Below, piece by piece: positions 1 to 10,440 of a stretch of DNA of 46,637 bases (its first letter is position 1; each line of letters opens with the position of its first letter). The translations under genes and the position numbers were made by a program. The notes under the pieces are model-generated. The model was not told the origin of the DNA. It made no database searches and saw nothing but the letters and a program-made list of their open reading frames with translations. Source of the stretch: Gnetum montanum (lineage: Eukaryota > Streptophyta > Gnetopsida > Gnetales > Gnetaceae). The stretch covers positions 1,057,051 through 1,103,687 of the forward strand of contig MNCI01002098.1 of NCBI GenBank assembly GCA_015680685.1. The letters are read 5' to 3'.

Positions 1-338
1 AGTAGTTTTAGAATTTTCTTTAAAGATGAGATAAGATTTCTAAATGTGTTGTGAAGATCTATCTCAGTTAATTTTAGATGTTTCCAATTTTGTAACCCTA
101 GATGTAGGTATTTAAGTCTGTCTTGGGATTGGTCATATACACAAGAGTCAAGAGTTGAATGTTTATGATTTCTAATTGGTTGTCTTGGGATTGGTCATAT
201 ACACAAGAGTCAAAAGTTGAATGTCTATGATTTCTGATTGGTTTTTGCATCTGCATAACAAGATCCTTCTACATTTGCCCATGTCTATTGCTCTTTATCT
301 TAATCTCATTTCATATTTTGCTGCTAGATTTGCTAATA
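1..338 (+). repeat. 5' LTR of the copia element, left end missing
   Basis: Bases 1-106 match 3293-3390 of the 3' LTR at high identity. The rest runs to just before the primer-binding site at 340. By comparison with the 3' copy, about 85 bases lie outside the window, so the full LTR would be a little over 400 bp. It includes a 62-bp tandem duplication. Confidence 0.8.
119..242 (+). repeat. 62-bp tandem duplication inside the copia LTR
   Basis: 119-180 and 181-242 are two adjacent copies of one 62-base unit beginning TGTCTTGGGATTGG and ending GATTGGT-like, with only a few mismatches. The truncated 3' LTR ends before this part, so it is not visible whether the duplication was in both LTRs. Confidence 0.9.
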
Positions 339-339
339 G

Positions 340-353
340 TGGTATTGGAGCCA
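340..353 (+). other. copia primer-binding site (initiator tRNA-Met type)
   Basis: TGGTATTGGAGCCA differs by two bases from the standard plant copia primer site TGGTATCAGAGCCA, which pairs with the 3' end of initiator tRNA-Met. It lies a few bases after the 5' LTR and before gag, as expected. Confidence 0.85.
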
Positions 354-395
354 CGTTCATAGTTTGTGGAAGATTGTGCATACAAAGTTTTCAAA

Positions 396-1228
396 ATGGC
401 TGGAAATACTAAATAGAGAAACTCAATGGAAGCAACTTCACATTATGAAAAATGAAGATACAGGCAATTTTTTGCCTGGTGGCTATTGGAGAAAGGTCAT
501 GGAAGGTCATAGATGATAGCAAGATAAATGAAATGGATGGTAATGCTATTGCCAATTTACACTTGGCACTAGTAGACGGGGTTCTTTCAAGTATTGTAGA
601 TAAGAAGACGACAAAGAAAATATGGAACACTCTGACAAAGTTGTACAAGGCTAAATCACTCCACAACAAAATCTTCTTGAAGAGAAGACTTTACACTCTT
701 CGTACGACAGAAATCTCATTGGTAACTGACCATATCAACACCTTAAATACTTTATTTGCTCAACTCACATTGTTGGGTTATAAAGTAGATGTAGGTAAAT
801 GTGTAGAAATTCTACTTCAAAGTCTACCTAATTCATATGATCAACTCATCATTAACTTGGCCAACAATGTCCTTATGGATGATATTGTCTTCAACGAGGT
901 TGCAAATGTGGTTCCTAAAGAAGAAAGTCGGTGCAAGAACAAGCAAGATAGGTTGGCAAACAAGGTGGAGGCCTTAACAATGATGAGAGGGAGATCCATG
1001 GAACATTATCCTAATTGGAACCAAATTCATGGTAGATCCAAGTCAAGAAGCAAAAATAAAAACATTACTTGCTACAATTGTGGGAAGAGAGGACACCTGA
1101 AGAAGGAGTGTTTAAACAAGAAGAGTAATGAAAGAATCTTTAATGGAATGTGGCAAGTACCTCATATGATGGTGATGTTCTATACAGTGAGGCAACTATT
1201 GTTGAAGGTAGATAGAAGCTCACTAATG
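396..1228 (+). pseudogene. gag: copia gag (capsid-nucleocapsid), degenerate
   Basis: Gag forms the particle that packages the element RNA. A first ATG at 396 (MAGNTK) meets a stop after six codons. The main open stretch is 452-1264 in another phase, so the N-terminus carries a frameshift or stop. The part around residues 50-150 has the copia Gag wording (IWNTLTKLYKAKSL, then LLQSLPNSYDQL). A CCHC zinc knuckle of pattern CX2CX4HX4C lies at 1070-1111, followed by lysine-rich sequence. Protease follows in a different phase, so gag and pol are no longer in one frame. Not functional. Confidence 0.88.
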
Positions 1229-1230
1229 CT

Positions 1231-3060
1231 TGGATCTTGGATTCAGGAGCAACATGGCACATGACCTCTTGGAGAGAATGGTTTTATCACTACAAACCAA
1301 ACTTAGAAGGATCTTTGTACAAGGGAAATGATCATGCTTTCAAAATTGCTAGTAGTGGTACTATCAAGATAAAGACATATGATGGCACTATTCGCACCAA
1401 ATAAGAGGTATGACATGTGGAGGGCCTGAAGAAAAATCTACTATCTTTAGGACAACTAGATGATGCTAGGTGCAAAAATCATATAGAGAATGAGATCTTG
1501 AAGATTACCAAAGGTGCACTTGCGGTAATGAAAGCAGAAAAGGTTGCTAAAAATTTGTAGATGCTTCTGGGGAACACACATCAATTGGGAGAGTCTTTTG
1601 TTGCATCAACTATTTTGGAAGAAGAATCGACAATGTTGTGGCATTAAAAGCTTGGTCATATGTCAGAAAAAGGTTTGAAGATTCTCTCTACACAGAGACT
1701 ACTTTCTAGGCTCAATTCAATACATTTACCATTTTGTGAGCATTGTGTTACTAGTAAGTAGCATAGATTAAAATTTAGCACATCAATAGCTAAGAGTAAA
1801 GAGATCTTGGACTTGATGCACTTTGATATTTGGCAAGCACCAGTCACTTCCCTAGGAGGAGCAAGATACTTTGTATCTTTCATTGATTATTCCAGAAGAT
1901 GTTGGGTGTATCCAATCAAAAGGAAGGCGGATGTCATTTCAGTCTTCAAAGTTTTTAAAGCATAGGTAGAACTTAAGTCTAAATAAAAGATCAAGTGTCT
2001 AAGGAAGGATAATGGAGGGGAATATACAAGTGATGAATTTGATGCATTTTTTCAACAAGAAGGCATCAAGAGGTGGTTCATAGTGGCTCACATTCCTCAA
2101 AAAAATGGAGTGGAAGAATGGATGAACATAACCTTGTTGGAAAAAAAAAGATCAATGTTGAGGGTTGCAAATCTAACCAAGTCATTTTGGGCAGAAGCAG
2201 TCAATACTGCTTGCTATTTAATCAATCGATCTTCATCAACTACAATTGATCTAAAAACACCAATGGAAATGTAGACTGGTAAGCCAACTGTTTATTCTCA
2301 TCTCCATACATTTGGAAGTTTTATGTATGTGATGTACAATGACCAAGAAAGATCGAAGTTGGACGCAAAGTCTAGGAAATGTATCTTCTTAGGGTATGCT
2401 GATGGAGTTAAGGGGTATCACCTATGGGATCCCACTAACCACAAGGTTTTCATCAGCAAAGATGTGATATTTGTAGAAGGTTTTACAAAAGAAGGCAAAG
2501 AGAACTTGGTTTGCAGGTTGAACAAATCTCTGTACAGTCCCAAACAGGCGGCAAGGTGATGGTACAAGAGATTTGGCTCGCATATCATGAGCCTTAGATA
2601 TAATATACTCAGTGTAGACCCTTGTACATATTTCAAGAGGTTTGATAAAAATTTCATCATTTTGCTATTGTATGTGGATGACATGTTGGTTGTAGGCTCC
2701 AACAAAGAGCAAATCCAAGAATTAAAGGCACAGTTGGCTAGGGAATTTGATATGAAAAACTTGGGACCAGTAAACAAGATTCTAGGGATGCAAATTCACC
2801 AAGACAGAAATCACAAGAAGATTTGACTTTCTCAAAAAAACTACTTGGGTATGACGCTTCAACATGCAAGACTGTAAGCCAATTTCTACCCCACTTCTTG
2901 TTAATTTCAAATCATCCTCTGAGATGTGTTCTAGTAATGAAGTAGAGAGGCGTGGGATGTCTTGAGTACCATATCCATTAGCAATGGGAAGCCTAATGTT
3001 CACTATGATTTATATAAGACCAGCCATTACACAAGTAATGGGAGTGATCAATAAGAGTGG
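1231..3060 (+). pseudogene. pol: copia pol: protease, integrase and partial reverse transcriptase
   Basis: Domains in order: protease with LDSGATWHM (Asp-Ser-Gly at 1240-1248); GAG-pre-integrase and integrase zinc finger (H residues near 1640-1662, FCEHC at 1733-1746); integrase core with Asp in the LMHFDIW motif, Asp in RKDNGGEY and Glu in NGVEEW; then RT with KSLYSPKQAAR and YVDDMLV (YVDD at 2671-2682). The RT N-terminal half is missing: near 2487 the frame passes directly from the end of integrase (DVIFVE) into GFTKEGKENLVC, which belongs deep in RT. Stops interrupt the frame at several places between 1400 and 2830. The conserved VPYxxAMGSLM block before RNase H survives near 2967-3050. 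RNase H is otherwise gone. Confidence 0.88.
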
Positions 3061-3197
3061 TCAGTCAGTACATGGCAAAACTTGGATGAGAGAATTGGAA
3101 TAGATCCTTGTATGGCCTAGCAAAAGCATAAGCAACATAGAATGGGAAGGTAGAAAGGATGTTGTGGAGATATGATTAATCCTCAATCAAAATCTCC

Positions 3198-3207
3198 AAG
3201 TGGGAGA
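3198..3207 (+). other. copia polypurine tract
   Basis: AAGTGGGAGA lies immediately before TTGTTGG, the usual plant copia arrangement of plus-strand primer and LTR start. Confidence 0.85.
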
Positions 3208-3208
3208 T

Positions 3209-3390
3209 TGTTGGCCATGGTTATCATGATAAAATAGTTGTGAAGTGGCAAATCACAACAATGAATTAGCAATTTCCATTTCTACCATCTGATAGTTTTA
3301 GAATTTTCCCTAAATATGAGATAAGAATTTTAAATGTGTTGTCAAGATCTATCTTAGTTAATTTTAGATGTTTTCAATTTTGTAATCCAT
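3209..3390 (+). repeat. 3' LTR of the copia element, truncated
   Basis: It begins TGTTGGCCATGG right after the polypurine tract. 3293-3390 matches bases 1-106 of the window. Homology ends near TTTTGTAATCC, and the rest of the LTR, including the 62-bp duplication, is absent. Sequence after about 3427 belongs to the neighbouring gypsy element. Confidence 0.85.
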
Positions 3391-3426
3391 TTGTTGACCA
3401 CTTGTAACAACTTGTCTTTTTGTTTA

Positions 3427-4200
3427 AGAGAAAGATTCACATTGATGATAATTGGCTTGCCATTGTTTAAAAATGCATACTCCATGCTGGTTGGTGGAGC
3501 TTTTAATTCTAGGGGCTCCTACTTAAAACTATTAGGGATTTCCAACTCTTCTCAATAGGTATCATCATCTTCATCATCAGGGAGTTGGCAATGAACTTGC
3601 TCAAGTTCATCCATACCTTTGATATAAGCACATGTCAAGCTCTTAGAAGTGTGCTACTATCTAAGTTAGTTGTCAACCACTAGGTGCCCTTCTATTTTGT
3701 GGATGCTGCATATAAGCACCTTTGGATATTAGTTTCATGCACACACTAATTACATGCTTTGATGAATGTGCTTTTAATGAACCAAATTTTTTGCATGCAA
3801 TTGCACCTATTATCATTGTACATGATTTATGGAACATGATTCTTCTCAAGCCCTTCAAATTCATTCTCCTTGGAGATTTCTAAGGTGAGGTCCCTTGTGC
3901 CCATTAATGCATCAACCGTGCTTAATCAAGCCCTTTCCATAATGATGGGAAAGTTTCCTTTGTAGTTCTCTACCTTGATCACCAGAAGATTAGCAAGATA
4001 GGAACACCCACAAACTATGGTCACAATGTCCTTCACTAACCCCGAAGGGATGATGATTAACTAGTTTGCTAATTCCAAATAGATATTATTCTTCTTGAGA
4101 GGTCGTAGGTTCCAGGCTTTGTACATGTCATAAGAGATGAGATTGATACCAAAACTAAACTTAAGAAGAGCCATTCATGGCTCATGTCCAATGATCTATA
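3427..4200 (-). pseudogene. gypsy-A aspartic protease and start of pol linker, degenerate
   Basis: Roughly 4170-3850 reads (- strand) NLISYDMYKAWNLRPLKK followed by a long stretch that parallels the better kept Delta protease (NLISQEMYKAWNLPPLKK). The catalytic Asp-Ser-Gly of Delta is replaced here by SFG-like residues, and the MGRAWL block reads MERA followed by a stop. 3427-3850 parallels the linker between protease and RT in Delta (28745-29093). Not functional. Confidence 0.75.
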
Positions 4201-4899
4201 AGTAAATAAGAGAACTTCTTAGTTTAGATCTTTTCTTAGGAAGGTTACCAACCTTGACCCAATCAAAAACAACATGAGTTAACATCACAATATAGATCTA
4301 AGGTGGAGTTTGGTTTGAAGGGCACTTGAATGTGTTTGATGCAAAGGATAAGGATGTTGAAGATACAAGGCAACTAGCCACATTATGTTGTGGGGGGTTT
4401 GGAGGATTGTTGGGTTAAAAATGGGTTTTTTCTTGTATCGATTATCTAAACCACTTGGCTAGAAGGCTAATTGTAAATTAATAGCCTTTGTAGCATTTCA
4501 TTATTATGGCTATGAGGAAATTTTTCCTTGCATGGATAGAGTAGGAGGTAACTGGGTTGAGGATGAAGGGATGTGTGCAGACAAATGTGAAGGGTGGTAT
4601 CGATATAGGTGCTCCCCTTAAGTAGATAGTAAATGAGTTCAATGGTACTCTAGAGGGTAATAGTGACGTTGGAATGAGGCGTAACTTGTAGAGCTTTGTG
4701 AAGAAACGGGTTTCTAAACATAGTACCTGTATGGATCTATTTACTTGTAAGGGTACTACTATCTTTGCAGTGGCATTCCCCATTATAGTGGTTGGTGCCA
4801 CTATTTGTATTGCTTATATGGTTGTGGTGGAGCTCCACTTGGATAATAAGCTTATTGTTGCTAGTGGAACTACCTTGGATTGCCTTGAGGATAAGGCAA

Positions 4900-6743
4900 T
4901 CATATGGGTGCTTGCCTATGTGCTAGTCAAGGATTCAATGCATACACCCCATACTCCTATAAGTGTGACATCACAAAGCAACATCCCTTTGAATGTTCAT
5001 ATCAAGAAATGCCACAACTAGCATCATCATCAAATTCTATCTTCACAACTTCCTCTACTGTAGTAGCTTTTCCCTTACCTCTATGGTAGGAATGTTTAGC
5101 TTCTTTCTTCCTCCTACAGTCACAATTAGTATTTTTCTCTTTGGATTCTTTAGTAATCTTTAGAGTGGTTTGGAACTTTTCATCCAAAGAGTCCCATAAT
5201 TCATCAACCTTTGTTGAAATATTAGAAATAGATTTTTAGATAGGCAAGGCTTTCCTATTCACCACTTCATTGAGTGGTGACTCCTCCTCATCATAGAATT
5301 GAACCTCCCTATTCTTGATGGAAGAGTCCCTATTATATTTTTATGTACTTTCCCTTTTCCATAACTCACCTTCTTCTTTTACTACCTACTCTATCAGCCT
5401 TTGTATCTAATGAGCTCTTAGTTTGGATAGTCTCCCTTCAGCATAAACCCCAAGAGTTTTTCTGGTTTTTGCTTTGATCCCATTAATGATGTGATGGAGT
5501 TTTTCCCTCTAAGAATAACCATGGCCAAGGTATCCATGTATGAGAAAATAAGATTTGCTCATGGTGGCATCCAAGGGTTCATGTGTTCCCTGTTTCTAGC
5601 CTTGGATTTGCTTTCTCAGATTGGACACTCTAGAGTATGTCTGGTATTTGTCATTAAATAGTTCTAGCATGGTACTCTATCTGTGAATGGATTCTAGCTC
5701 TAAGGACTAATAATAGCTTTCAACCTCTTTCATGAGTGTCCTGAGAAAGAGCTTGAGTTTTTGCCAATCATTTTCAATGTTCTACAAGGCATAGGAATCA
5801 TGGAAAAATTATATATGTGTCTACAGAGTAGAGTTATATTCCCCCTCAAAAATTGGGATATTGTTCATGTTTAATCACTTGAATTGACTATCTTTCACAT
5901 GCCTAATTGAGATCTTAACTGCCTCTGCAATGTTAAACATGCTTTGAGTTGCCAATAAAGGCTCATCATCATCATTATTATGTTGTTTTTGTTGATGTCC
6001 TCTATTACCCCTTTGTTCATTATGGGCTTGGTGATCAGTATTTTTGTCCAATTAAGCACCTCCATCATGGTTATTCTTTCTACGACATCTTTCAAAACCA
6101 AAAGAAGAGGATGTAGATGAAGAGGATGAAGAGGGAGGAGGGCTGCCACCACCATGACATCTACCAAATCCCCTTTGGTTTTCATGGCCATGTTCATTGG
6201 TTTTCTTATTATTTTGATGCTTATCTGATCCCTTGTCTTAACTACCATCTTTTCTTGAACTCAAATTGTTGATAGTAGAATGTAGATTTAGGTTCACATC
6301 TCCATCATCAATAATGAGAAATGGAGAATTTTCATGTTGAAAGCCTTCAGAGAAAGAGCCCTCATTATCATCTTGGTTCAATAGGAACAAGGGATTAGTA
6401 AACCATTTCCCCTTCACAGCCTCATGATGCTTCTCCTAGTGTTGATCTCATTGGCATTATTTTCTACTATGCTGATAGTTTTGGTAGTCATAGTCATGCA
6501 CAACGTATTCTTCTTAAATATCATGGATGCCTAACTTCATAAGAGTTTGAAGTAGCATCACGAGCACAGATTGATCAAGAGGCATTACAATGTTGCCTTC
6601 CATATCATGCTATTGCAACCACTCATCCTAGTGTAGGATGAAGGTGCAGTCAAGCACATACTCATCTGGATGCGTATATACCACCTTGCATTATTGTGTA
6701 TTAGTGGTTTGACATCTTCATGCTTGTGAGAAGAAGAAGACAT
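4900..6743 (-). pseudogene. gag: gypsy-A gag, degenerate
   Basis: The start is the ATG at 6743, which gives MSSSSHK, placed 186 bases inside the primer site and matching the Delta start MSPSSYR. Early residues (THPDEYVLDCTFILH) match Delta (VHPDEYIPNFTFILH). A serine/acidic, histidine-rich middle follows, then a Retrotrans_gag-like part (ISIRHVKDSQFK onward, 5930-5400). The zinc knuckle near 4970-5030 reads CGIS-stop-YEHSKGCC, so the second cysteine is lost. Frameshifts and stops are frequent. 4201-4899 is linker between gag and protease with no intact domain. Confidence 0.78.
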
Positions 6744-6816
6744 TTTGCAAACAAATAAACTATCATTGTGCTTTTATAATTATATAATTTGAGAATGATG
6801 TCAACATTGGGGTTTA

Positions 6817-6922
6817 TCCAGTGATATTAATAATATTCACTAATCCTAGATAGCACACATTTCAACAANGTCCAATGATATTAATAATATTCACTAATCC
6901 TAGATAGCACACATTTCAACAA
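6817..6922. repeat. 52-bp direct repeat around a single N (probable assembly seam)
   Basis: 6817-6868 and 6871-6922 are the same 52 bases with one mismatch, separated by N at 6869 and one base. It lies in the short leader between the gypsy-A primer site and gag. Delta has no such duplication at the matching place. The leader without the repeat would be close to the Delta leader length. Confidence 0.85.
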
Positions 6923-6928
6923 AAAGAA

Positions 6929-6946
6929 TCCCTAGCAATAGTGCCA
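6929..6946 (-). other. gypsy-A primer-binding site
   Basis: On the - strand this reads TGGCACTATTGCTAGGGA, a decayed form of TGGCGCCGTTGCCGGGGA, a primer site used by many plant Athila/Tat-type gypsy elements and usually assigned to tRNA-Asp. It is one base from the LTR edge. Confidence 0.75.
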
Positions 6947-6947
6947 A

Positions 6948-7615
6948 TAATGAGTAGTGAGGTACCCCTACGCTCAACCATATGAATCATGAAGCATTCA
7001 TGCATGATCTAGTTAAATTTTGTAGATTCGATAGTTTCTAGTGCACTAGTTGTCTACAAAGTGAACCTTGCCCTAAAGGTCATTCATTGTCTTCCCAATT
7101 ACACTTGTTATGTACAAAGATATGGTTAAGTGTAATTAAGGCATATGATTTTTATTGTTTTATGTTTTATGTTCTATGATGCTTAAATAGAGAGATGAAC
7201 TATTTTAATGACTAATCTAATTTAACCACTTTACTAGTATCTAACTAGTCCTAACTTAAGCATCCAATCCCACTTTCCGTATACATCTTGAACCCACATA
7301 TCCACTACTAGATTACCAAGTGCTACACTACTAAGCACATGAAGTGATAATGCTACTAGGATTACCAAGTGCATATGTGTCTACACTTGAAGTGGTTGTA
7401 CTTATGTACTTAATCTATTTAGCTTAATTAATTAACTAGTTGCTTAAAGTCTAATTTAGCTTAATTAATTACATATTTCATGAAAATAATAAATTCATAA
7501 ATAAATAATTAATCTATTCTAAGTGTTGCAAGGTTTGATCAAAAGGCTCATCTTTATTGTTGTACACACTAGTGTGGTTCAGGTACAACAGTGCTCGAAT
7601 AACGATTTGTACACT
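6948..7615 (-). repeat. gypsy-A 5' LTR, truncated at its outer (U3) end
   Basis: It begins TAATGAGTAGTGAGG (canonical TGATGAG) and follows LTRs C and D through the shared blocks with GGCATATGATTTTTAT, TAACTAGTCCTAA and TGCAAGGTTTGATCA. Similarity is lost near 7615, before the TATA box and the palindromes seen in the other LTRs, so most of U3 is missing. Confidence 0.78.
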
Positions 7616-7629
7616 TTCCATAGTGGCAA

Positions 7630-7659
7630 CAACCACAATGGCAACAACCATTGTGGTTG
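7630..7659. repeat. perfect 12-bp hairpin
   Basis: CAACCACAATGG (7630-7641), loop CAACAA, then CCATTGTGGTTG (7648-7659), a perfect inverted repeat. A further partial copy of GGCAACAACCA overlaps it, so it may be a small expansion of a short unit. It lies just outside the truncated end of LTR A. Confidence 0.85.
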
Positions 7660-7739
7660 ATGATATTGTTGAGGCTAGCTTAGTCTATTTTACTTCCTAT
7701 ATTTTTTTCTTCATTATCATTTAATCTTCCCTAACCTTC

Positions 7740-10440
7740 CATCATGGATTTCTTTTCCATATACCTAGCTAATCCAATCTCATTGCGTATATCTTCTCTT
7801 ACAAATTTTGGATCTATTCCCTATATGTGGCCTCCCTTAACATCCTTACTTGATACCATGACTCAACCTACTATTAACTCTTCTAGAACAAATACATAGT
7901 TTTTCACACTACTAAAGCATACAAGGAAATTTTCCTATTTCCTTGGATAAGGTCTTAAGTCATCCCATAAGCTCTACAATATTTTTTCCAGTCTTGCCTA
8001 AGGAAATTTCACTTCCAACTTACATGAAGTACAATGACGATATAGTGGATCTTATAAATCATGTGGTTACATTCAAAAAAAATGCATGCTTCTTATCCCT
8101 TATCTTCATATTTTTCTAAGATTCTTTTCAATCTCCTTTTCTAAAAGAGCTCTAGAATAGTATAGATCCTTAGCACATAGATATATTACCTCTTTAGAGC
8201 AACTACTTGTAGCCTTCATTAAATGCTTCAAGTTCAACATACCTCAAATAACAAGTATGATGATGTTTTTTTCCATTAAACAAGCTCCAAATGAGCTCAT
8301 TAATAAATTCATTTCTCAATGGAAAATGACATCAACTAAACTACCATATTATTTGAGGAATGTCATCTACATGACATCTTTGAAGCTACAATGATTAATT
8401 ACATTTAGAAGAGGATGACTTATCCTAAGATTTATTCTTTGAATGATGCTTTCTTGGTTGCCAGATGCATTGAAGAAGTTGCTATTCAACACAATAACCA
8501 AGAATTTCTATCACCTTGTAACAAGGCGAATAAGGATACAAAATAAGAGAAGGGACATCTAATATCTCAAGATATTTCTTATTTCTCTAAGGAACAAAAC
8601 TACACTCTCTTAGCTGCTTCATCTTCTTCTACTCAGAAAGAGAGATATTAGAGTAGTAGAGATTAATACACCAAGATACTTACGAGGTACTTTCTACTTC
8701 TAAAAAATCTTCTTAAGGATTGCCATCTTAAGAACAAATAAGTCTCTAATCAAGTGAGAGCATGTTACCATCACATACAAATTATAACTATGGATCCTTT
8801 TAAAGATAAGAAGCTAATCTTGAGATTCCTAAATGGTATGAGCATCAAAAATATTGATACTCTCATGAGATTGCTGGACCTAATACAAATAACTGTAAAA
8901 ATATAAAAGATAGCATTTGTGATCTTATAAATAAAGGAAAAATAATGGTGGAGAGAAATCCATCTACTATGCATACAAATAACCAAAATATTGGGGTATT
9001 TTAGAATCCATTAGGAGCTAAAGGCACCATTTTAGCTTTCAAGCCTAAATATAAGTCTCATATATCCCCACCCAAAAATCCCTATGTCATCTACAAGTCT
9101 GAATAAAAATAGTCCCAATAGTCATCATCAAACCTCAAAATCCATATGTTATTCATTAGTGTAATTATGTTGCTACATCAAAACACTCTTCTCCACCTTT
9201 CTATTATATTCATGCTACTAAATCCTATCATTTCACTTCTAGTTTCCAACCTATGCTTCCTTCTCATTCACATCTAATTTCTTATCAAATAGAATCTTAA
9301 GATGCCCCTTCACCTACTACGTCTTAGAAATCTATCCACCATTTTCCATCACCTCAAATATGAATCCTTACTCATGACCAATACACTAATGAGTCACAAT
9401 CAACTAAATAGAAGGAGAAGGCTACTAACACACAAAAGATGTATTTCTAACAATAATAGGATATTTCTTTCTCAAGTAGCCTTCCATCTTCATTCAATCT
9501 TATCCAGCCAGTAATGATAGTAGTTACTCCATAAGCATCTTAGACTATGGAAAATAAGGTCCTACATTAGATAACCATGATTGTCCATTCTAAAGGTATC
9601 AACTTGTCTTATTATGATCTCATGGAAACCTCTAAAAAGTGTTGTGATAAACTCTATGATGTTATTAAGAGGATCGTAATTCCAAGTGATATTTCTACAT
9701 GAAAAGAAACTATATCTTCTTTTCTCTAAGCTTCACATTATGGATTAGATAACCTAAAATTTTGTGGTGAGAACATTAAGACTAAATTAAATACATGATA
9801 TATTTGTTAATTGCTACTCTAAATCATCATTAACATATCACCTAGAGCATCAATTCCACTAATATTGTTAATGATCTAGATCTAACATGATCACATGGGT
9901 TGTTATTAAGCATGTTAGTCTTCATGATTAGGTAACTTTCAATGGACCCTATTCTAATCTCATCTCTTTTAATGATGCACCAATAGTCATATGTTCCATT
10001 AGATTACCATTTATGGTAGGAAATTCTATTTAGCTTGAAAATTTTTTCATGGTCATATATGAGTGTCTAGATGTCAATAGAATACTAGGATACCCTTGGC
10101 TAGCTCAACATTGAGCTATGTCTTCTCCAATACGACAGGAGATACACATTTTTGTTCATAACCATGAGATAGTAATCTCAATAGACAAATAGATTCCAAG
10201 TGTTTATCACTTAGATTGAGAAGTCCAATCTTATTAACTTAGTGGAAAACTAGCTGATATTAAACTTGAACCTATTGGCAAGCCTATAGTCCCTTTTTCT
10301 TCTAAGAATTCACCTATCACTATAGATCTGATGGACTTGAGTGACGAGTCTCTCTCTAACATCAAGTTTGTTGATTTAGGCTTTGGAGAACTTGATATAT
10401 CCTTGTCTAAAAAGAAGAAAAACATTATATATAAAATGGA
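7740..10440 (+). pseudogene. Ty3/gypsy gag-protease remnant on the + strand
   Basis: About 8000-8420 reads in pieces like a gypsy Gag (YMKYNDDIVDLINHVVTFK, then NELINKFISQWK), and a low-complexity serine/proline/histidine stretch follows (9060-9480). 9955-10210 resembles the end of a retropepsin: RLPFMVGNSI, a long block, then ECLDVNRILGYPWLAQH and MSSPIRQEIH. The last two parallel MLGFNMILGRPWLAQL and ISSPIHQEIH in element J on the other strand, so the two belong to one clade. There are many stops and shifts, and the frame is clean only in short pieces. No RT, integrase, LTR or primer site was found next to it. It is a fossil and its limits are approximate. Confidence 0.6.

Larger units (their letters stand above)
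1..3390 (+). mobile_element. Ty1/copia LTR retrotransposon, degenerate
   Basis: Parts appear in copia order: partial 5' LTR, tRNA-iMet-like primer site, gag with zinc knuckle, protease, integrase, RT with YVDD, polypurine tract and partial 3' LTR. Integrase before RT identifies Ty1/copia, and the wording of the motifs is close to the Tnt1 type. The element is dead: it has several in-frame stops, a gag-pol frameshift, an internal deletion that removes the first part of RT, and almost no RNase H. The 5' LTR starts off-window: base 1 matches the 3' LTR about 85 bases into that LTR. The 3' LTR stops matching at about 3390, where Ty3/gypsy sequence begins. Confidence 0.9.
3391..7615 (-). mobile_element. 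Ty3/gypsy element gypsy-A, 5' half only
   Basis: Read on the - strand it has LTR (7615-6948), primer site, gag from 6743, zinc-knuckle remnant near 5000, and protease remnant 4200-3700, ending in the protease-RT linker near 3427. It is colinear with Delta from about 31808 down to 28745, so it belongs to the same family. RT, RNase H, integrase and the 3' LTR are missing: the sequence stops at the truncated copia LTR. No target duplication is visible at the junction, which suggests loss by deletion or illegitimate recombination rather than a clean insertion. Confidence 0.85.
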
